Of a DNA stretch of 64,000 nucleotides, positions 15,157 to 27,054 are shown piece by piece. The translations under genes were made by a program, and so were the position numbers. Within the stretch, counting starts at the first letter, position 1, and every line of letters begins with the position of its first letter. Below the pieces are notes generated by a model. That model had not been told where the DNA came from. It made no database searches and saw nothing but the letters and a program-made list of their open reading frames with translations. The DNA lies in the NCBI GenBank assembly GCA_013152205.1, contig JAADGV010000050.1, positions 1-64,000 of the forward strand. Direction: 5' to 3'. This DNA comes from Planctomycetota bacterium. GTDB lineage: Bacteria; Planctomycetota; Planctomycetia; Pirellulales; Lacipirellulaceae.

Positions 15157-16956
15157 ATGTCCTACGATCATCTTTTGAAGCAAGTCGAACAAGCAGCCGC
15201 CGACGGGAAAATCAACCGATCTGCCGTTGAGAACATCCGGGCTTGGCTTACGCAGCCCCGGTATGCTCAGTATGCCCCCGAAGTAGCCGAGCATATCGAA
15301 GCTGGAAAATGGCAAGAGCTTGACGACGCCTTCTGGACGATCATTCCCTTCGGCACAGGCGGACGCCGCGGTCGGATGTATCCGATTGGTAGCAACGCGA
15401 TCAACGACCGTACGATCGGCGAGAGCGCCCAGGGCTTGGCTGACTATGTGAAAGCCCATGTCGAAGGCGAGTTGGCCTGTGCCCTTGCTTACGATACTCG
15501 CCATCGCTCCGAACACTTCGCCCGCCTCTGCGCAGAAATCATGGTTGCGGCCGGCTTCAAAGTTTACTTTCTGCAAGGTTATCGAAGTACGCCTGAGCTT
15601 TCGTTTGCTGTGCGGTTCAAAAATTGCTCCTGCGGAATTATGGTAACTGCGAGCCACAATCCGCCTAGCGATAATGCCGTTAAGGCTTATTGGTCGACCG
15701 GCGGACAACTGTTGCCGCCTCACGACAAGGGTGTCATTGATCGCGTGATGACCGTCGAAAATATTGAGCGAGCATCCTTTGACGAAGCGGTAGCCAGTGG
15801 CCAAATCCTTATCTGCCAGGAAGAAGTCGATGCCGCGTATGTCGAAGCTGCTGCTAGCTTGGCGACTCCTGGCCCTCGCGATCTCCAAGTCATTTACTCG
15901 CCCTTGCATGGGGTCGGAGCATCAGCCATTTGCCCCGTGCTTGAGAAAGCAGGTTTTTCTCAAGTGGAACTCTATGGCCCGCAGGCTGAGCCGGATGGCG
16001 ACTTTCCCAATGTCCCGGGGCATGTTTCCAATCCTGAAAACCCCGAGGTCTTCGATGCGATTGCCGAGTACGCTCAGCAAGTCGGCGCAGACTTGGCATT
16101 GGCCAGCGACCCCGACTGCGACCGCATCGGCTGTTCCGCACCACTCACCACGGCTAAGGATGCCCCGTGGGCAACCCTAACCGGCAACCAAATTGGCGGC
16201 TTGCTTACCGACTATGTTTTGGAAACTCGGCAGCAGCATGGCGGCTTGTCCCCCGAGCAATATATCGTACTCACGCTTGTCACCACCCAACTGAGCCGTC
16301 GCATCGCGGATAGCTACGGGGTACGCACCTTTGGCGATCTACTCGTTGGTTTCAAATGGATCGCTGGAGTGATCGACGACGAAGGCCCCGACAAGTTCCT
16401 CTTTGGCACGGAAGAATCCCACGGCTACTTGGCTGGTCAGCATGTTCGAGACAAAGACGGCGCCGTTGCAGCACTTTTGCTTTGCGAACTCGCTGCCAAA
16501 TTAAAATCGGATGGCCAAACTTTGCATGAAAAGCTCGATTCGCTTTCTTGGCAGCATGGTGTCCACACAGAACGTACCGTCTCGGTTCAAATGCCGGGCA
16601 GCGAAGGCATGTCGCGGATGAAGCAACTCATGCAGCAATTCCGCGATTCGCCACCCACCGAGTTGGCCGGCATCGGCGTCCGGCAGGTTCGCGATTATTT
16701 ATCGCAAAAAATTACGCAGGCCGATGGCTCCTCGCAGCCACTGGACGGCCCTTGTGGCGATATGGTTATTCTCGATTTCACAGAGGACGGCAACTACGTG
16801 GCCATTCGACCCAGCGGCACCGAACCAAAGATCAAACTCTATATGTTCACCTACGAGCCCCCCGAGCAGTTGGCAAACCTGGATCTGGCAAAAGATAAGC
16901 TCGCCAAAAGGCTCGACCAAATAGAAGCCAGCATACGCGTTTATGCCGGAGTATGA
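15157..16956 (+). CDS. Phosphoglucomutase/phosphomannomutase
   Basis: A 599-aa alpha-D-phosphohexomutase that interconverts hexose 1- and 6-phosphates in the cytoplasm. The ATG at 15157 follows AAAAGG. Family motifs occur in order: TASHNPPSDN holding the phosphoserine, DPDCDRIG for the metal ion, GTEESHG for sugar binding, and RPSGTEPKIK for phosphate binding. The length fits the longer PgcA-type group. It stands alone, with unrelated neighbours. Whether it prefers glucose or mannose cannot be told from the sequence. Confidence 0.92.
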   Translation: MSYDHLLKQVEQAAADGKINRSAVENIRAWLTQPRYAQYAPEVAEHIEAGKWQELDDAFWTIIPFGTGGRRGRMYPIGSNAINDRTIGESAQGLADYVKAHVEGELACALAYDTRHRSEHFARLCAEIMVAAGFKVYFLQGYRSTPELSFAVRFKNCSCGIMVTASHNPPSDNAVKAYWSTGGQLLPPHDKGVIDRVMTVENIERASFDEAVASGQILICQEEVDAAYVEAAASLATPGPRDLQVIYSPLHGVGASAICPVLEKAGFSQVELYGPQAEPDGDFPNVPGHVSNPENPEVFDAIAEYAQQVGADLALASDPDCDRIGCSAPLTTAKDAPWATLTGNQIGGLLTDYVLETRQQHGGLSPEQYIVLTLVTTQLSRRIADSYGVRTFGDLLVGFKWIAGVIDDEGPDKFLFGTEESHGYLAGQHVRDKDGAVAALLLCELAAKLKSDGQTLHEKLDSLSWQHGVHTERTVSVQMPGSEGMSRMKQLMQQFRDSPPTELAGIGVRQVRDYLSQKITQADGSSQPLDGPCGDMVILDFTEDGNYVAIRPSGTEPKIKLYMFTYEPPEQLANLDLAKDKLAKRLDQIEASIRVYAGV

Positions 16957-17411
16957 TTTCCGATTCCAACAATAACCGCGGCTCTACGAGTCGCCGGAGC
17001 CAAACCCCAGCGGCCTACCATTTTTCGTAACGAGCAAACATTTTTGCTGCTTGGGCCATTAAATAGGACTCTCGCAAAGGCGCTAAGTCGCAAAGGAATA
17101 GCAACAGTTATCAATTTGAGTAGGAACACTAATCTTCGCTAATCGGCGCTAATCTGATTAGAGCAGTTCCTTCAATTATGTAGCCACAGAGTTCACAGAG
17201 AACACTGAGATAAGGTTACTCGCTTCAGTATTTCCTCTGAAACCTCGGTGTACTCTGTGGCTATGCTTTTATAGGAAATGCTCTAACATTTGGTTTATCC
17301 GGTTATCCTGTCAAAGATTACTTAGTTGGTTGCGGCTTTGCTGCGATGGGTTCTTCGTGCCCTTTGTGGTCCATTGTTTTTAATGCGTGAACGGTTACCA
17401 TTTTTCTTACC
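16957..17411. other. Intergenic region with imperfect repeats
   Basis: No gene is supported here. It contains CGCAAAGGCGCTAAGTCGCAAAG near 17075, similar to the CGCAGAG-type repeats around 29700-31690, and a long imperfect stem with CCACAGAG near 17183 and CTCTGTGG near 17255. UvrC translation starts at the 3' end without an obvious ribosome site. Confidence 0.5.
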
Positions 17412-18788
17412 ATGCCAACCCCTGAAGAAACTCCCGAATCCGGCCCGCCTGACGCAACTCCGCCCAAGACCCAGGTCGACTTTTTCCTACGCGCTGGCGA
17501 GAAAGTCCGTAGCAAGTTTCCTCAGACACCGGGCGTCTATCTATTTCAAGATCAGGCAGGGCGGGTTATCTATGTTGGCAAAGCGAAAAATCTACGCGCT
17601 CGGGTTGGCAGCTACTTTCTCAAGGCAGCGGCTGAAGATCAACGGACAACTCGCCTGGTGCGCGAGGCCTACGATGTCGACTATCTCGACGCCGAGAGCG
17701 AAGTCGATGCCCTGCTGATGGAGTCGCGGCTGATCAAGGATATCCAGCCCAAGTACAACCGCGAGCTACGCGACGACAAAAGTTTCCCCTATCTCCAAAT
17801 CACCACACGCGAAGACTTTCCTCGCGTCGAAATTACACGCGAACCGCGTTCCAGCGGAGTGAAACTCTACGGGCCATTTACCTCGATCAACAGCCTACGC
17901 GGTGCGTTACACGTACTGCAACGGGTGTTTCAGTTCCGCACTTGCTCACTCGACATTAGCGAAGACGATGAACGCTGGCGATGGTTTCGCCCATGCCTAC
18001 TGGCCTCGATCAAACAATGTACGGCCCCTTGCAATTTGCGAATATCGAAAGAAGATTACCGACGCGATATCGCAAGGCTCAAGAAGTTTCTCGAAGGCAA
18101 ACGCAAACCGTTGCTCAAAGAGATGCGAGCCGAGATGCAAGAGGCCGCCTCGAAGCAACGCTACGAGCAAGCTGCCCGATTGCGCGATGAAGTCCATATG
18201 CTCGAATCGCTCAACGAGCGCGGCGACCTAGAAAAACACGAACAGCCGGAAGTCTTTTATATGGACCCCAAGAAGGGGCTGGGCGGGTTGCAAAAGGTTT
18301 TGAAATTGAAGAAGACGCCGCGCACCATCGAAGGAATGGACATTGCCCATCTTGGGGGCGACGAAACCGTGGCGAGCCTCGTGCAGTTTATCGATGGGCT
18401 GCCGTTCAAGCCCGGCTATCGCCGCTATCGGATCCGCGAAGTCGAAGGGATCGACGATTATGCCAGTTTGCAGGAAGTCGTGGCCCGAAGGTTTGCCGGT
18501 CTGCGAGACGAGGGCGATATGTTTCCCGACATCCTGCTCATCGATGGAGGGAAGGGGCAGTTGCGGCGAGTTGTAGAAGCGTTCGAAGCCATCTCGATCG
18601 ATCCCCCCTTGGTTCTCTCATTGGCCAAGCGGGAAGAGCTAATCTACGTCAACGGACGCGAAGAACCCCTACGCCTGAGCCGACACGCCTACGCACTACG
18701 GTTACTGCAATACGTCCGCGACGAGGCCCATCGATTTGCTCAGCACTACCACCATATCTTGCGAAGAAAAAAAACGCTGGGCGAGTAA
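17412..18788 (+). CDS. uvrC: UvrC excinuclease, short form without HhH
   Basis: A 458-aa UvrC, which makes the two incisions around DNA damage in nucleotide excision repair. The N-terminal GIY-YIG nuclease (GVYLF at 41-45, IYVGKAK at 53-59) makes the 3' cut. A UVR helix pair follows (EAASKQRYEQAARLRDEV) that contacts UvrB. The RNase H-like nuclease for the 5' cut keeps its acidic and histidine residues in EGMDIAHL, LLIDGGKGQL and DEAHRFAQHYH. The protein ends at once after this domain, so the tandem helix-hairpin-helix domain of usual UvrC (about 600 aa) is absent. Confidence 0.9.
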   Translation: MPTPEETPESGPPDATPPKTQVDFFLRAGEKVRSKFPQTPGVYLFQDQAGRVIYVGKAKNLRARVGSYFLKAAAEDQRTTRLVREAYDVDYLDAESEVDALLMESRLIKDIQPKYNRELRDDKSFPYLQITTREDFPRVEITREPRSSGVKLYGPFTSINSLRGALHVLQRVFQFRTCSLDISEDDERWRWFRPCLLASIKQCTAPCNLRISKEDYRRDIARLKKFLEGKRKPLLKEMRAEMQEAASKQRYEQAARLRDEVHMLESLNERGDLEKHEQPEVFYMDPKKGLGGLQKVLKLKKTPRTIEGMDIAHLGGDETVASLVQFIDGLPFKPGYRRYRIREVEGIDDYASLQEVVARRFAGLRDEGDMFPDILLIDGGKGQLRRVVEAFEAISIDPPLVLSLAKREELIYVNGREEPLRLSRHAYALRLLQYVRDEAHRFAQHYHHILRRKKTLGE

Positions 18789-18811
18789 GCCCTGGCATTT
18801 CACTACTTGCG

Positions 18812-20062
18812 CTAAGCACTCCGGCGAGTAAATATCTCCGCCTGCCGATCGCCTGCATCACTCCAGCGCCGCAGAGCAATGGCTGCCAAGTGACCACCAA
18901 ACGCAATAGAAATCTTCAACGCGTGCTCAAATTTTTCCTGACGTCCCACAAATGGAATGCAGTCCAAGTCGCACTCCGGGTCAGGATCTGTCAAGTTGAC
19001 CGTCGGCGGAGCAAAGCCGTCGCGTAACGCCAAGATCGAGATGGCCAATTCAACGGCACCCGCCGCATTTACCAGATGCCCGAGAACCGCTTTGGTCGAA
19101 CTCATGCAGACCGAGTCGGCTGCGCGGCCAAACGATTCGCGAATGCCGCGGGTTTCCATTACGTCATTCTGCAATGTGCCTGTGCCATGGGCATTGATGT
19201 AAGCAATATCAGACGGCACAAGCTTTGAGGTTTTGAGTGTGTCCTGAATAAGTCGGCTAAGCGTGTCGCTTTCGACATTCAGATCCGTCACATGGTGTGC
19301 ATCGCCGCATAGCCGACCGCCTACGATTTCAGCGTAGATTGGCGCCCTGCGAGCGACCGCATGGCTTAGGCGTTCTAGCATCAGCATGGCTGCGCCTTCG
19401 CCCATGACAAACCCTGATCGATTGGCATCGAATGGCCTGCACGCTTGCGTCGGGTCTTCATGGTTGGCCAGCACACGCATGTTTTTAAAACCGGCAGCAA
19501 GCAGCGGATGAATCGTTTGCACTGCGCCTGCAAGGGCCATGTCGCATTGGTTGTCTTGGATCGCGCGTACCGCTTGTAGGGTTGCGATCGCACCGGTCGC
19601 GCACGCAGTCGAATTGCATAGCCTCGGACCATGTAGCCGAAACTCCTCGGCAAGATACGAGCTAATCGCATTCGGCATCCAATGCCAATCCTCAGACCAG
19701 CTTGACGACGACTCCTTGGTGTCTTCTCCCGTTCTCAACGCATGAAGTCGCGGGGTATCACCCATGGTGGCAGAAACTGCGCAACCGATCCTCGCTGGCT
19801 GAATCGCAAAGTGAGAAATCTGGCTATCGTCAATTGCTTCACGGGCTGCCTGGGCTGCCAACGGTAAGTTTCTGAGTTGGTATTCGTCGACAGTCGGATC
19901 GCCAACCGTAGCCGCCAGCATTGAATCATCAGGCAAGCCAGGTACGCCCGAGAGACGACGCACACCGCTGCGGCCATCGCGCACCGCTTCCCATGTCGAT
20001 TCACGACCGTTACCGACGGCGGTGACCATCCCGATTCCAGTGACTACGACGCGATCGTGCAT
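18812..20062 (-). CDS. fabF: Beta-ketoacyl-ACP synthase II family
   Basis: A 416-aa condensing enzyme that elongates acyl chains with malonyl-ACP in fatty-acid synthesis. Residues match the KAS II active site: Cys154 in NSTACATG, His292 in NAHGTGT, and His329 in LGHLVNAAG, with FVMGEG before the second half. All catalytic positions are present. No acyl-carrier gene or other fab gene is adjacent, so it may be an extra ketosynthase for a special lipid or product instead of the housekeeping copy. The symbol reflects the family only. Confidence 0.85.
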   Translation of the reverse strand: MHDRVVVTGIGMVTAVGNGRESTWEAVRDGRSGVRRLSGVPGLPDDSMLAATVGDPTVDEYQLRNLPLAAQAAREAIDDSQISHFAIQPARIGCAVSATMGDTPRLHALRTGEDTKESSSSWSEDWHWMPNAISSYLAEEFRLHGPRLCNSTACATGAIATLQAVRAIQDNQCDMALAGAVQTIHPLLAAGFKNMRVLANHEDPTQACRPFDANRSGFVMGEGAAMLMLERLSHAVARRAPIYAEIVGGRLCGDAHHVTDLNVESDTLSRLIQDTLKTSKLVPSDIAYINAHGTGTLQNDVMETRGIRESFGRAADSVCMSSTKAVLGHLVNAAGAVELAISILALRDGFAPPTVNLTDPDPECDLDCIPFVGRQEKFEHALKISIAFGGHLAAIALRRWSDAGDRQAEIFTRRSA

Positions 20063-20274
20063 TGGTTGTTGAGGAATCCGTGTACTAAATGCGAGGCTCG
20101 ACCGAGCTGCTAAGGGCGCTCTGGTGCCAAGCGGTTAATTCAAGGGCCTATCCATAGGAAATATGGCGAATCGACGCCACATCGATTCTGGGATGCAAGC
20201 TCCTTTTGTCCTGGCGATTTCTATCCGCTCACCTGCTCTCAAACCCTGCTTTCCTGCACTTTTCTATCAAGTCC

Positions 20275-20302
20275 TTGTGTTTTTCGTCGTTACGGCTAGA
20301 AT
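20275..20302 (+). promoter_or_regulatory. Possible sigma-70-type promoter for mraZ-like gene
   Basis: TTGTGT (20275-20280) and TAGAAT (20297-20302) are separated by 16 bp, about 130 bp before the mraZ-like ATG. The match is fair, not strong. The rest of the 20063-20435 gap holds a GGAGGG at 20389-20394 too far from the ATG to serve as its ribosome site, and nothing else recognised. Confidence 0.3.
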
Positions 20303-20435
20303 CTCTTGAAGTTGTGGGTATTAGACCCATTTCACTGGAAAAACATACGTAATATCTGGGAAACCAGCCAGCAAACAAAGCTCACACGGAGGGAGCACCG
20401 CACTTGGATCGGCCTACCGGCCCACTGAAAAATTA

Positions 20436-20951
20436 ATGGCAGACAGCGTAAACCCCGTCAGGGGTGACTTAGACAAAAGCGATCTGTTTCTCGGCGAGTG
20501 GGCTCGTTCTATGGATGAACGATATCGGCTCTCGTTGCCGGTCGAATGGGTCGCTGGGTTGTCTGGTGACGAGGGCCAGTGCGTGCTAGCTAAGGAACGA
20601 CCTGGCTGTGTCAGTGTTTGGAACCCCCAGCAATGGGAGTCCTACTTGGCCGATGGTATCAATCTCGTCAGCAACAAGATCCGTAGCGGTCGGCTCGCCG
20701 GACGGTTGGATCAGGTGCAGAGGTTGGGACGCTTGCTATCAACCCGCCATCGCACCGTGCCAATTGCCGGAAGAGGTCGTATTGCTATTCCTGATAGCTT
20801 TCGAGACTTCCTGCAGGTTGAGTCCGGAGGAAACGTAATGGTTGTCGGAGCAGCCGTCTGTGTTGAGCTATGGCACCCACAGCGTTGGAGCGAACACATC
20901 GGCGAACACATGCCAGAGTTCCGCCAACTTTTCGACCAACTAGCTGATTGA
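20436..20951 (+). CDS. mraZ: MraZ-like AbrB-fold DNA-binding protein
   Basis: A 171-aa protein with two MraZ-type repeats: LFLGEWARSMDERYRLSLP and VPIAGRGRIAIPDSFRDFL, the second followed by GAAVCVELWHPQRW. MraZ binds repeats upstream of the division and cell-wall gene cluster and represses it. Classical mraZ sits just before rsmH, but here rsmH lies 39 kb away and neither gene is in a dcw cluster. The protein is slightly longer than usual, by an N-terminal extension of about 15 residues. No ribosome site precedes the ATG. Confidence 0.75.
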   Translation: MADSVNPVRGDLDKSDLFLGEWARSMDERYRLSLPVEWVAGLSGDEGQCVLAKERPGCVSVWNPQQWESYLADGINLVSNKIRSGRLAGRLDQVQRLGRLLSTRHRTVPIAGRGRIAIPDSFRDFLQVESGGNVMVVGAAVCVELWHPQRWSEHIGEHMPEFRQLFDQLAD

Positions 20952-20978
20952 GTGAAAAACAAAACAGATGAAATAAGC

Positions 20979-21103
20979 CGCCATGCCTGGTCGGCACGAT
21001 AGCCTATTTAACCCGTCCGTTGTCACCCGGTTCGGGATGCAAGTCGCTTATGGAAGGGCTATGGGGCCATGGAAGCCCAATACACCGTCGGCCAGGCATG
21101 GCG
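20979..21103 (+). ncRNA. Candidate structured RNA, unknown family
   Basis: Between two convergent genes, 20979-20995 pairs with 21087-21103 over 17 bp without a mismatch, counting two G-U wobbles that form only if the plus strand is transcribed. Inside, ATAGCCT (20999-21005) pairs with GGGCTAT (21056-21062), and 21020-21042 forms a hairpin with CCCG/CGGG and a further wobble. The region could be a 3'-UTR structure of the mraZ-like mRNA or an independent RNA. The TTCGGGAT segment recalls 5S rRNA on the minus strand, but the spacing does not fit. Confidence 0.42.
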
Positions 21104-21122
21104 ATTATTACTAGCAGTCGCG

Positions 21123-21524
21123 TCAATCTTGAATTGACGGACCATTCTTCTCTTCAGCGGCAGGTGGCGTTTGGGACGTGACATACAACATGCGCAACTG
21201 ATGTAGCAGGTCGGTTATCATCGCCTGCTCGTCTTCGCCAAGATTTCCCTTGGTCTTTTCCTCAAGCATTTGCAGCATGTCGATGGCGTACTTCGCGTGT
21301 TCGGGGCTGTAGATTGTTTCGCGCGTAACAGGGTTGGGCAGTTGCCCCAATGCAACCATTGCTTCGGTAGCAAAAGTTGTTAGCAACATTTCAAACGAAG
21401 CTGGTGGCATCTGATTCGCTGCCGGCGGCTCGGCCTCTTGCGGCTCCTGGGCGAGCGTTTCTTTCTCGGATGCGACTTGGCTTTTCCAATCCTCGTCGAT
21501 AATGATCTTCTTCTCGTCGCTCAT
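21123..21524 (-). CDS. DUF1844 family protein
   Basis: A 133-aa cytoplasmic protein of the DUF1844 family. The diagnostic part is ASFEMLLTTFATEAMVALGQ followed by AKYAIDMLQMLEEKTKGNL and a final helix with LHQLRMLYV. The N-terminal third is acidic and disordered (Glu/Ala/Pro-rich). It lies 24 bp downstream of pyrG on the same strand and probably shares its transcript. The function of the family is unknown to me. Confidence 0.85.
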   Translation of the reverse strand: MSDEKKIIIDEDWKSQVASEKETLAQEPQEAEPPAANQMPPASFEMLLTTFATEAMVALGQLPNPVTRETIYSPEHAKYAIDMLQMLEEKTKGNLGEDEQAMITDLLHQLRMLYVTSQTPPAAEEKNGPSIQD

Positions 21525-21547
21525 AGCACTGACCTGACAATCTAAGG

Positions 21548-23841
<2,294 letters not shown>

Positions 23842-26800
23842 TCACGGCGCCTGCCATATCTGCAATTCAGAGTGGTGGCCTTGTTTGTTGATTACGCCAC
23901 CGGCAGCAACTAGGTTACGACCATCGGAGGTAAATGCCAGACACGCTCTTAAACTGATTGCGTTGCTAAAATCTGCTTGAAAGTGGATGAGCATTTCTCC
24001 CGTATCAAGTGCCCAAAGAACGATCTGGCCTTCATTGGTGATCGTCGCCAACAACGGTTCGGTTGGGGAGAAACAGGCGGCGATCACGTCGCTGGCATGG
24101 CTTGGCAACGACTGAATGGCCAGCCCGAGTTGTGTGTCATAGATGGTCACGGAGTAGTCGGACCGTGAGATAGCCAGTAGTTGACCATCGGCAGACCGAT
24201 TCAGAAGACTCTCGACATTCTGCAACTTGGCAACTGGTTCCGAAGTCGCCACATCCAATATCGTCATCTCACGAGTATGAGGAGGTTGTAAAAAAAGTTG
24301 TGTCCCCGTGTCGTCTATCATGAAGCTATCAAAGTTACAGTCAAACGGGCTGCGGACAATCGTTTCTTGTTTGAAATCGGGTGCCTGCCAAATCCGAATC
24401 AAACGATTCGGTGTCCCAGCAGCAACCAACCGCCCTGAGGGGCTAACGCTAATCCCGTCAGATTCTCCGCTACTCAAAAACAAAACACGTTCGTTTTCAC
24501 GTTTTTCGTCGGATACGACGACACGAAGAAATCCTCTGTCTCTGTTGTCCTCATACGCCGCGATAAGATTTCCCTCAGCGGAAATGGCTACCTTTAGTAC
24601 CAAGTTCTTTGGACTATCCTCGCGCAGACTGATATCACGGACTGCGCCAGTTTTCAAATTGATATTGATCGCAGAATGACTGGTCACCACGGTTACCATG
24701 TTCTCATTCGAAGGACTAACGGCCTGAAGAGGATGACCGAGGGCGACATACAGTTCTTTGCCGCGCAGATTGCACCCAGAAGACCACGCGCTTGCTCCTT
24801 CGTTTCCTGCTGAGACGATTTGGCCATTAGAATTCGCAAAGGAGACGGCTAGATTCCTGGCACGATCGGTAAACATCACTTTTTCTTGTGCATAATGTCC
24901 ATCTCCGCCTCGTTTCAAGAGCATGACACGCGGATCATCGGCGGCAACGGCAAGCTGATTTCCATCTGCCGAGAAGCTCAAAGACCGTATCCAGCCGTTG
25001 AAAACATCTAGTTGTTGCGACTCCTCTCCTGTCGAAAGATCCCAAAACTTTATTGAGCGATCTGTCCCTCCCGAGACAATCAGCGGTTCGGTCGGGTGAT
25101 GCTTGAGGCAGAGCACAAAATTTTCGTGCCCAATGAATCGATCGACTTCTTTCTTAGTCTCAATATCCCAACGACGAACCGTTTTATCGGCGCAGCCTGA
25201 CGCCAAAAATTTACCATCCGGTGAGAAGTCCAATGTCCGAACCCAATCGGCATGACCAACAAGCTCTCCAGCGGGTTCAAGGTTATCGAAATTCCATAAG
25301 TACAACTTGTTGTCGCCCCCGCCACTGGCAATTAGTTTGACATCGGGAGTGATGGCAAGGCAATACAGATCGCCCTCGTGTGCCTGACGCTTAGCAACCA
25401 ACTCGATTTTTCCATAGTCGAGCAATAGCGAGGTGTCCCATACACACAACATGCCATCATCACCGCCACTCACTAAGGTCGTTCCATCCACAGCAAAAAC
25501 AATCGCATTGACCGACCCTTCATGCGCCTGAGTCGTGGCAAGTAGAACGCCTGTCGCGGTCTCGAAAAGTCGGAGCAGGCCATCCTTGCCGCCCGTTACC
25601 GATGCTTTCAGAACATCCGACGTGGCAAGTGCGGTCAGTGGTCCATGGAAATCAAAATCAACACGCGTCTTTTTCAATTGGTCGGTTAGCAGATGCCAGG
25701 CAAAATCGCTGACTTTTGCGCCGTCGTTCCCTGGCTGATATTTTTCCAGTCGAGACTGTGCCTCTGAAAATCTTCCGCCAGAGATTGCCTGTTGTGTTAA
25801 TTGCATATCCGCCACATAACGCGCTCGCAAAGATCGGCCTGCATTCTCAGCCGACTCAATACGAAGTTGATCGCTGACTGCCAACTGTTCGCTCAACTGA
25901 GAGTTATGCCAAAGCACACCAATTACTAAACCGACCATCGAAACGGTAACAACGGTCAACAGGCTAGCGGCCAACGGGTTGAGCCGGATCCACTTTACTA
26001 CTCGTCCCGGCAATGCTAACGGTCTCGCCACCGTCGGTTCGCCGCGCAGGTAACGCCCCAAGTCTTCGGCCAACTCCAATGCCGTGGAGTAACGCGCAGA
26101 GGGACGCTTTTCTAGCGACTTCAGGCAAATAGCCTCCAAGGTTGGCGTTACCAATTTTCGGATGCGACTTGGGGGCGTTACCTCCCGATCTAGGATCGAT
26201 AACATCAATTCCATGTGAGAGCTGCCCTCAACAGCAGGCTCACCTATGAGCAACTCATAGAGAAGTGCCCCCAAAGCATAAACGTCGCTCTGAACTCCTA
26301 CGACGCCGAGTCGCTTGTCAAATTGCTCAGGCGCCATGTACCTCGGCGTTCCCAACATGATACTCGATCGAGTGTCTTTCGGGTCGCCTTCCAGTAGCTT
26401 TGCCAAACCGAAGTCGGTCAACCTTGGTTCGAAATGCTCTAGTTGGTTTTTCTCGGGGCCCGTATTTCGGCATGGTTCCAACATGATATTGCTGGGCTTC
26501 AGATCTCGGTGCAAAACACCTTGCCGATGGGCATAGTGGACCCCTTCAGCCAGCTTGATCACAAACCGCGCTGCCTGATCGACAGGGATCGGCGTTTCCC
26601 GATTCGCCAGCCACTCCCCCAGGTCGGGGCCGACACAATAAGCCGACGCGATGTACGGTGTGGGACCAGACAAATCGGCTTCGTAAATAGGAATGATCGA
26701 TGGATGTTCCAACGTTGCCGCAGTCGCCGCCTCGCTCTCAAAGCGTCGCAGCTTTTCTTCGTCGAAAAGCACTTCGGGACGTGGCACCTTCAATGCCACA

Positions 26801-27054
26801 TCTCGTCCTAACTGTTCGTCGCGGGCCTGGTAAACCACTCCAAACGCGCCACGACCCACAATCCGCCGAATTTTGTAACGACCAATGCTTTGTCCCGCGA
26901 GGTCGGGTATCGGTCGTCTCGCCCCCAAGATCACCTTGGGACGAACCCTCTCCAGTCGCTCGACGATTTCCTCGAGGCTAGGCCCTTCTACGCCAGCTTC
27001 GTCGGGTGATTCGCCAACAAGATCTTCAGCGTGGTTGGGTGGGTTGGTTGGCAT
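23842..27054 (-). CDS. Serine/threonine kinase with WD40 repeats
   Basis: A 1070-aa membrane sensor kinase. The kinase domain spans about residues 60-330: glycine loop GRGAFGVVY (67-75), ATP-binding Lys89, HRDLKPSN with catalytic Asp184, DFGLAKL and the APE-like MAPEQ. A single membrane segment follows (LNPLAASLLTVVTVSMVGLV). The remaining part, probably outside the cytoplasm, is a WD40 propeller with repeats such as FSPDGKFLASGCADKTVRRW. Its start overlaps the ECF sigma gene end by 29 nt, so both are co-translated. Planctomycetes often pair such kinases with sigma factors; phosphorylation control of the sigma factor is an inference. Confidence 0.92.
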   Translation of the reverse strand: MPTNPPNHAEDLVGESPDEAGVEGPSLEEIVERLERVRPKVILGARRPIPDLAGQSIGRYKIRRIVGRGAFGVVYQARDEQLGRDVALKVPRPEVLFDEEKLRRFESEAATAATLEHPSIIPIYEADLSGPTPYIASAYCVGPDLGEWLANRETPIPVDQAARFVIKLAEGVHYAHRQGVLHRDLKPSNIMLEPCRNTGPEKNQLEHFEPRLTDFGLAKLLEGDPKDTRSSIMLGTPRYMAPEQFDKRLGVVGVQSDVYALGALLYELLIGEPAVEGSSHMELMLSILDREVTPPSRIRKLVTPTLEAICLKSLEKRPSARYSTALELAEDLGRYLRGEPTVARPLALPGRVVKWIRLNPLAASLLTVVTVSMVGLVIGVLWHNSQLSEQLAVSDQLRIESAENAGRSLRARYVADMQLTQQAISGGRFSEAQSRLEKYQPGNDGAKVSDFAWHLLTDQLKKTRVDFDFHGPLTALATSDVLKASVTGGKDGLLRLFETATGVLLATTQAHEGSVNAIVFAVDGTTLVSGGDDGMLCVWDTSLLLDYGKIELVAKRQAHEGDLYCLAITPDVKLIASGGGDNKLYLWNFDNLEPAGELVGHADWVRTLDFSPDGKFLASGCADKTVRRWDIETKKEVDRFIGHENFVLCLKHHPTEPLIVSGGTDRSIKFWDLSTGEESQQLDVFNGWIRSLSFSADGNQLAVAADDPRVMLLKRGGDGHYAQEKVMFTDRARNLAVSFANSNGQIVSAGNEGASAWSSGCNLRGKELYVALGHPLQAVSPSNENMVTVVTSHSAININLKTGAVRDISLREDSPKNLVLKVAISAEGNLIAAYEDNRDRGFLRVVVSDEKRENERVLFLSSGESDGISVSPSGRLVAAGTPNRLIRIWQAPDFKQETIVRSPFDCNFDSFMIDDTGTQLFLQPPHTREMTILDVATSEPVAKLQNVESLLNRSADGQLLAISRSDYSVTIYDTQLGLAIQSLPSHASDVIAACFSPTEPLLATITNEGQIVLWALDTGEMLIHFQADFSNAISLRACLAFTSDGRNLVAAGGVINKQGHHSELQIWQAP

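Noticed and set aside
15100..15909. Minus-strand gene opposite the phosphohexomutase
   Set aside because: It is antisense to a clearly identified enzyme, and its translation has no recognisable features.
20979..21103. 5S rRNA on the minus strand
   Set aside because: CATCCCGAAC-like sequence is present, but the distance from the closing helix and the missing 3' arm do not fit, and the wobble pairs favour the plus strand.
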